Source of the DNA: Bin5 sp022821545
Lineage (GTDB): Bacteria > Chloroflexota > Anaerolineae > Caldilineales > Caldilineaceae
DNA: 64,000 nucleotides
Assembly (NCBI GenBank): GCA_963664085.2
Contig: CAXXLO010000002.1
Location: 2,666,001-2,730,000 of the forward strand
Direction: 5' to 3'
Position numbers and translations under genes: made by a program. Below the pieces are notes generated by a model that made no database searches, was not told the origin of the DNA, and saw only the letters and a program-made list of their open reading frames with translations. The first letter of the stretch is position 1, and each line of letters starts with the position of its first letter. Below are positions 59,441 to 64,000 of the stretch, in pieces.

Positions 59441-60382
59441 ATGACTACTACAGCGCTGTCTGACGACAAAATCGACAGACAGGCCAATCCCCAAAAGGGG
59501 ACCACTCTGGCGCGGCGTGAAGCATGGGCGGGCTATCTGTTTGCAACACCTGCCCTGTTGGGGCTCCTCGTTTTCACTGCCCTGCCTATCGTCGCCTCTC
59601 TTGTCCTCATCTTCCTCCACTACGACCTGCTGACGCCGCCAAAGTGGGCCGGCGTTGAAAACGTCACCCGTCTCACGTCCGATTCCAGGATGTTCAGGAT
59701 CTACTGGAATTCTCTGCGGCTCACGGTCGGCGCTACTTTCCTCAATAACGTTCTTGGGCTCCTCCTGGCCGTGGGCCTCAACCGGGCCATGCCCTGGGGC
59801 ATACGCTACCTCCTCCGAACCTCCATCTTTTTTCCCGTCATGACCACCACCGCCTCTCTCGCCGTCGTCTGGCGATTTCTCCTGACGCAGGACAGAGGCG
59901 TCGTCAATTTCCTTATCGGCCAGATCGGGCTGGATCCCGTGCCCTGGCTCAGCAGCTCCGCCTGGGCACTCGCCTCGGCCATGATATATGATGTCTGGAA
60001 GAGCTGCGGCTATCTGATGGTCATCTATCTGGCCGGCCTCCAGGGCATTCCCACTGTCTACTATGAAGCCGCCCGCATCGACGGCGCCGGCTTCTGGCAG
60101 CAGTTTCGCAATGTTACTCTCCCCCTCATCTCACCCACTGCCTTCTTTGCCATCGTGATCTCACTCATCGGCGCTTTCCAGATCTTTGACAACGTCTGGG
60201 TACTCACCGAAGGCGGCCCAGGGGACGCCTCCCGTGTTATCGCCATGTATATCTACGAAAAGGCATTCCGCGGCTTCGAAATGGGCTACGCCTCCGCCGT
60301 TTCCTTTACTCTGTTTATTATTCTGATCACGCTCACGATGCTGCAGTTCATGGGCGCCCGCCGCTGGGTTCACTATGAATAG
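59441..60382 (+). CDS. Sugar ABC transporter permease (MalF-type)
   Basis: 313 residues with six main hydrophobic segments after a polar N-terminus; the first reads YLFATPALLGLLVFTALPI, typical of this family. The coupling loop is YYEAARIDGAGFWQQFRNVTLPLISPT (EAAxxDGAxxxxxFxxIxLP). TEGGPGDASRVIAMYIYEKAF is the conserved late loop. It forms the channel with the MalG-type protein at 60440. A short hairpin overlaps its stop codon. Confidence 0.93.
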   Translation: MTTTALSDDKIDRQANPQKGTTLARREAWAGYLFATPALLGLLVFTALPIVASLVLIFLHYDLLTPPKWAGVENVTRLTSDSRMFRIYWNSLRLTVGATFLNNVLGLLLAVGLNRAMPWGIRYLLRTSIFFPVMTTTASLAVVWRFLLTQDRGVVNFLIGQIGLDPVPWLSSSAWALASAMIYDVWKSCGYLMVIYLAGLQGIPTVYYEAARIDGAGFWQQFRNVTLPLISPTAFFAIVISLIGAFQIFDNVWVLTEGGPGDASRVIAMYIYEKAFRGFEMGYASAVSFTLFIILITLTMLQFMGARRWVHYE

Positions 60383-60400
60383 GGGAATTCCCTATTCCCC
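60382..60400 (+). repeat. Short hairpin at the end of the MalF-type gene
   Basis: GGGGAAT and ATTCCCC form a 7-bp stem with a 5-nt loop beginning at the last base of the stop codon. No T-run follows. It may mark an mRNA processing or stability point within the operon. Confidence 0.55.
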
Positions 60401-60439
60401 TCCACCCTGCATCACGACTTAATTCAGAACACCGCGCCC

Positions 60440-61333
60440 ATGGCAACGACCACTGGTTCCTCGGCAAGACCCATTGCGATTCACAAAGAGTACAGAAAGT
60501 CAGTCTGGCTCCATCTGGGCGAGGCCTTCTTGTGGCTGCTCCTGATCGGCATCGCAGTCATCGAAATCGCACCCATCAGCTGGATGTTCTCGACCTCGCT
60601 CCGAGATCCCAAGAACTCCTTCGACCTCCCGCCCGACTTCTGGCCCACTGCCCTGCACTGGCAGAACTATCTTGCCGTCATCAACTCTCCCGACATCGAG
60701 TTCATGCTGTTCTTCTGGAACAGCCTCAAGATAGCGCTCATCGTTACCGGCGCCCAGCTCCTCACCTGTTCAATGGCGGGCTACGCCTTCGGCCGCCTGC
60801 GCTTCTTCGGTCGCGACATCCTCTTCGGACTGTTCCTCGCCTCCCTTATGGTCCCCGCGACCGTTACCCTGATTCCTTCCTTCATCATTATCCGCTCTCT
60901 TGACCTCATGAATACGCACTGGGCCCTCATTCTCCCCAGTGTTACCAGCGCATTCGGCGTCTTCCTGCTCCGACAGCACTTCAAATCATTGCCTGAGGAA
61001 CTCCTCGACGCCGCCAAGATCGATGGCGCCGGCTACTTTCGCATCTACTGGCAGATCCTGCTTCCATTGACCGGCCCCGCACTCTCCGCTCTCGGCATCT
61101 TTACCTTTCTCGCGTCGTGGAATAACTTTGTCGGCCCCCTGCTCTTCCTGCGCGACTGGGATAAGTTCACCTTCCCCATTGCCATCGCCACCATCCGCGG
61201 CTACATGGGCTCCGGCAATCAGTCCGAAGTCCTGGCCGGCATCATGATCTCGATTTTTCCCCTTCTCGTCTTCTTTCTGTTGGCGCAGCGATGGATCGTC
61301 CAGGGCGCGGCCATTACCGGGCTGAAGGGATGA
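60440..61333 (+). CDS. Sugar ABC transporter permease (MalG-type)
   Basis: 297 residues, six hydrophobic segments. The N-terminus has WLHLGEAFLWLLLIGIAVIEIAPISWMFSTSLRDP, the family pattern ending in SLR/K. The coupling loop is ELLDAAKIDGAGYFRIYWQILLPLTGPALS, and the C-terminus ends FLLAQRWIVQGAAITGLKG, with the G-x-x-x-G-A-x-K-G signature of MalG/LacG. The YesL-like gene begins inside its stop codon region (ATGA at 61330-61333). Confidence 0.93.
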   Translation: MATTTGSSARPIAIHKEYRKSVWLHLGEAFLWLLLIGIAVIEIAPISWMFSTSLRDPKNSFDLPPDFWPTALHWQNYLAVINSPDIEFMLFFWNSLKIALIVTGAQLLTCSMAGYAFGRLRFFGRDILFGLFLASLMVPATVTLIPSFIIIRSLDLMNTHWALILPSVTSAFGVFLLRQHFKSLPEELLDAAKIDGAGYFRIYWQILLPLTGPALSALGIFTFLASWNNFVGPLLFLRDWDKFTFPIAIATIRGYMGSGNQSEVLAGIMISIFPLLVFFLLAQRWIVQGAAITGLKG

Positions 61334-62007
61334 CCACTCAGCAAGGCGTTACCCCGAGCACATACGTCGTTCAAGTCGGGCAGACATTGTGGGAAAATCT
61401 GCCCCAGCTACTTTGGGGAGCCTTCCTGTTCGGCCTCGTCTGCATCCCGGCCTCATTCCTCTTTACCCTGGGGCTTTTCATCCCCACACTACTAGTGGCC
61501 TCCATCACCATCGGGCCGGCCTGGGCCGCACTTCTGGCCTTTGAACTACGCCTCCTTCAGGGAATCGTGCCCCGCCAGTTTTCGCTTTTTAGCGACTTTC
61601 GTTTGTGCTGGCGTCGCAGCACACTGTTAAGCCTATTGACGATCTTCCCTCTGCTCGCTCTGCTGACAACACTGCCAGCCCTACGAACTCCTCCCATTGC
61701 GCCCATTGTTTGGATAGGTCTGGGAGCCGATCTCCTGGGTTGCGCCGTCATGGCAACCCTGTCATTCTATGCCTTTCCCAGCCTGGCCCGTCAGCCTGAA
61801 AAAGGCATCCGCGCCTGTATACGCGACGCACTGATCCTGGCCAGCCGCTATCCCGCCAACAGCCTGGGCCTACTGGCCATAGGCATTCTGTTTTGCTTCT
61901 GTATTGCCTACATCAGTCCGGCGTTGCTCCTGTTCCTACCAGTTGCCTACGCCCTGTTCATCACAGCCAACTATCTGCTCGTCATCCAAAAAGAGGCCCC
62001 GCCATAA
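61330..62007 (+). CDS. YesL-like (DUF624-type) membrane protein
   Basis: 225 residues from the ATG at 61330, overlapping the MalG-type stop. Five to six hydrophobic segments are seen. The pattern TLWENLPQLLWGAFLFGLVCIPASFLF, then TIGPAWAALLAFELRLLQG and a basic SDFRLCWRR loop resembles DUF624/YesL proteins, which occur beside sugar ABC transporters of uronide and glycoside utilisation operons. Their function is unknown; a role in transporter assembly is a guess. Translational coupling to the permease supports a link to transport. Confidence 0.7.
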   Translation: MTTQQGVTPSTYVVQVGQTLWENLPQLLWGAFLFGLVCIPASFLFTLGLFIPTLLVASITIGPAWAALLAFELRLLQGIVPRQFSLFSDFRLCWRRSTLLSLLTIFPLLALLTTLPALRTPPIAPIVWIGLGADLLGCAVMATLSFYAFPSLARQPEKGIRACIRDALILASRYPANSLGLLAIGILFCFCIAYISPALLLFLPVAYALFITANYLLVIQKEAPP

Positions 62008-62050
62008 ATCAGTCTCTCAATCCACCAACCACTGCAGTTCTGATCACTGA

Positions 62051-62095
62051 GCACTGAAGCCCTGAGCACTGAAGCCCTGAGCACTGAAGCCCTGA
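62051..62095. repeat. 15-bp tandem repeat
   Basis: Three exact copies of GCACTGAAGCCCTGA, flanked by GATCACTGA on the left and CCACTGCTG on the right. It is noncoding, in the 110-bp gap before the GH116 gene. Confidence 0.85.
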
Positions 62096-62117
62096 CCACT
62101 GCTGTTCGGAGAATCAA

Positions 62118-64000
62118 ATGGAGCACTTCGTCTACCGCAACGAAAAAACGAACCAGATCAGCTTTCCCCTCGGCGGCATTGGCACAGGTTGTATCGGCCT
62201 GGCCGGCAACGGACGCCTGATCGACTGGGAGATCTTCAACCGCCCTAACAAGGGGAGCGTCAACGGTTTCTCCCACTTCGCCATCCGCGCTGAAAAAGAC
62301 GGCGAAGTGACCGACGCCCGCATCCTCCACGGCAACCTGCATACTCCCTATCAGGGAGAGATCGCCGCTCCCATCTTCAGCACGTTCGGCTGGGGCCCCC
62401 GCCGTGAATACCTGACCGGCCTGCCCCATTTCGAAAGCGTCGACTTCCGCGGCCAGTTTCCCATCGCAGATCTGTCATATCAAGATGACACCTTTCCCGG
62501 CCAAGTGCAGCTGACCGCCTTCAATCCCTTCATCCCCACCAACGAAGACGACTCCGGAATCCCCGCTGCCTTCTTCGAATTCAACGTTACCAACACAACC
62601 GCAGACGCGCAGTCCTATACCATCGCCGGCGTACTCACCAACCCCCTGCCCGCCGGAAACCTGAACACAGTCAAGGCCAACCCTTGGGGCCACTCCCTTC
62701 ACCTCTCATCGGACAGCCTCCAACCCGATGATACCGCCTACGGCAATCTGACTCTCGCCACCGACGCCGCGCCGGCCGGCGACGTCGACCTGAGCTGGCA
62801 GCAATACTGGTTCCGGGGCGCCTGGTTTGACAACCTCGAAGTCTACTGGAAAGACCTTACTACGCCCGGGCCATTCGAGAACCGCGTCTATGACACCAGC
62901 GAACGGCAGGCCGCAGGCGCTCGCTTCACCGACCAGGACACAGGCCTCCTCGCCGTCCATCTCCCCGTCGGCCCCGGCGAAACGCGTCGCGTCCGCTTTG
63001 TCATCAGCTGGAGCTTCCCCAATTGCGAGAACTACTGGAAGGAAGAACAGGCCGGCGCGATGTCCTGGAAAAACTACTACGCAACCCGCTGGCAGGATTC
63101 AATGGCGAGCGCACAATATGCTATCGAGCAGTGGCCCCGCCTCTATGACGAGACCAGGCGCTTCCAGGAAGCGCTCTTCGCCACCACCATACCGCTCCCT
63201 GCCCTCGACGCCGTCTCTGCCAATATCTCCATCCTCAAGTCTCCCACCGTGCTCCGCCTCGAGGACGGCACGTTCTACGGCTGGGAAGGCTTACACCCCG
63301 ACGAGGGCTGCTGCGAAGGCAGCTGTACACACGTCTGGAACTACCAGCAGGCCCTCCCCTTCCTCTTCCCTGCGCTCGAGCGCACCATGCGCACCGCCGA
63401 CTACCGCTACAACCTCCTTGAAAACGGCGCCATGCCATTCCGCATCCAGCTTCCACTTGGCTCCGAGCCCTGGCCCTTCCGCCCCTGCTGCGACGGCCAG
63501 TTCGGCGGCGTCATGAAGACATACCGCGATTGGAAGATAAGCGGCGATCACGCTTGGTTGCGCTCCATCTGGCCCGGCGTAAAGAAGTCCCTCGAATACG
63601 CCTGGAGTCCCGATAACATCGACCGCTGGGACCCCGACAAGTCCGGCGTCCTCACAGGCCGCCAGCATCATACGCTCGATATGGAGCTCTTCGGCCCCAA
63701 CTCCTGGCTGACTGGCTTCTACCTGGGCGCGCTCAAGGCCGCCTCCGAAATGGCCGAATCGATAGGGGACGTGTCAGCCGCCTCCCAATACCATGCCATC
63801 TTCGAACGCGGCAAGGCCTGGGTCGACGCCAATCTCTTCAACGGTGAATACTACATACAAGACGTCAACCTCGCCGATCGCGCCCTCGTCGAATCCTACG
63901 GCCCCCAGGATGACTCCCTCAAGGGCGGCTCCGCCCTCGATGCCTACTGGAACTCCGAACACAACGAGATCAAATACCAGATCGGCAAAGGCAGCAGCAT
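62118..64000 (+). CDS. GH116 family glucosidase / non-lysosomal glucosylceramidase-like protein (partial)
   Basis: 627 residues visible from the ATG at 62118 (GGAG upstream); the gene runs past the window end. The N-terminal beta-sandwich opens ISFPLGGIGTGCIGLAGNGRLIDWEIFNRPN, the GH116 signature also seen in GBA2. The catalytic (alpha/alpha)6 domain begins near residue 340 with EGCCEGSCTHVWNYQQALPFLFP, then WPFRPCCDGQFGGVMKTYRDW and RQHHTLDMELFGPNSWLTGFY, whose Asp in TLDMELFG matches the family acid/base position. No signal peptide is seen, so it would cleave imported beta-glucosides or related glycosides. It follows the sugar ABC operon directly. Confidence 0.9.
   Translation, partial: MEHFVYRNEKTNQISFPLGGIGTGCIGLAGNGRLIDWEIFNRPNKGSVNGFSHFAIRAEKDGEVTDARILHGNLHTPYQGEIAAPIFSTFGWGPRREYLTGLPHFESVDFRGQFPIADLSYQDDTFPGQVQLTAFNPFIPTNEDDSGIPAAFFEFNVTNTTADAQSYTIAGVLTNPLPAGNLNTVKANPWGHSLHLSSDSLQPDDTAYGNLTLATDAAPAGDVDLSWQQYWFRGAWFDNLEVYWKDLTTPGPFENRVYDTSERQAAGARFTDQDTGLLAVHLPVGPGETRRVRFVISWSFPNCENYWKEEQAGAMSWKNYYATRWQDSMASAQYAIEQWPRLYDETRRFQEALFATTIPLPALDAVSANISILKSPTVLRLEDGTFYGWEGLHPDEGCCEGSCTHVWNYQQALPFLFPALERTMRTADYRYNLLENGAMPFRIQLPLGSEPWPFRPCCDGQFGGVMKTYRDWKISGDHAWLRSIWPGVKKSLEYAWSPDNIDRWDPDKSGVLTGRQHHTLDMELFGPNSWLTGFYLGALKAASEMAESIGDVSAASQYHAIFERGKAWVDANLFNGEYYIQDVNLADRALVESYGPQDDSLKGGSALDAYWNSEHNEIKYQIGKGSS

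Overview
The window is a high-GC bacterial chromosome segment, 64 kb long and about 60% GC by eye. It is best explained as a member of the Chloroflexota, probably near Caldilineaceae/Anaerolineae. That placement is inferred from gene content and no search was run: a one-chain glycyl-tRNA synthetase, a Rex repressor, a moxR-DUF58-DUF4129 operon, and a large accessory set of Gfo/Idh/MocA oxidoreductases, enolase-superfamily enzymes, PhyH dioxygenases, an M81 peptidase and DegT aminotransferases. Secreted proteins carry lipoboxes or a Tat signal, and no outer-membrane machinery is seen.

Layout. 0-1.7 kb (-): a displaced, frameshifted Rhs tip with a C-terminal zinc-metallopeptidase-like domain, overlapped by the start of a small membrane-protein gene (candidate immunity). 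1.7-7.8 kb: an enolase-superfamily gene, then (+) two tandem NAD-dependent epimerases and two tandem enolase-superfamily paralogues. 7.9-12.7 kb (+): fused glyQS, a PhyH dioxygenase and an SDR. 13.0-17.4 kb: housekeeping genes rex, rsmG, nudix, infA, rpsU and an S1-type ribosomal protein. 17.7-21.7 kb (-): DUF4129, DUF58 and moxR, followed by tRNA-Arg(CCT). 22.2-28.8 kb (-): a likely catabolic operon (Gfo, beta-propeller glycosidase-like, SDR, M81 peptidase) preceded by an MFS transporter. 29.3-35.4 kb (+): lipoprotein adaptor, FtsX-like permease and a two-ATPase fusion. 35.5-39.9 kb: Gfo, DegT and heparinase II/III-like genes. 40.2-41.4 kb: an AT-richer Fic gene. 41.5-46.3 kb (-): an HpcH/HpaI aldolase and a glycine-betaine-type proVWX system. 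46.4-50.6 kb (-): a glycosyltransferase and three Gfo genes. 50.8-51.6 kb (+): a second PhyH. 51.7-56.5 kb (-): two more Gfo genes, an unknown protein, DegT and a degenerate nuclease-like protein. 56.8-57.9 kb: a complete IS element of IS5 type. 58.0-64 kb (+): a sugar ABC transporter (binding protein, two permeases), a YesL-like membrane protein and a GH116 glucosidase that runs off the window.

How the genes may work together. The accessory part looks like repeated carbohydrate or polyol catabolic modules. Transporters (MFS, MalEFG-type ABC) feed glycosidase- or lyase-like enzymes (GH116, heparinase-like, beta-propeller protein), and products would then be oxidised, transaminated or dehydrated by Gfo/Idh, DegT, SDR, enolase-superfamily and HpcH aldolase enzymes. 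Substrates cannot be read from sequence.

The observations most worth following up are the orphan Rhs toxin tip with its overlapping candidate immunity gene, the unusual rpsU start region, a Rex operator-like site on the rex promoter, the IS element inserted between a strong promoter and the sugar-ABC operon, and the two Gfo+DegT modules.
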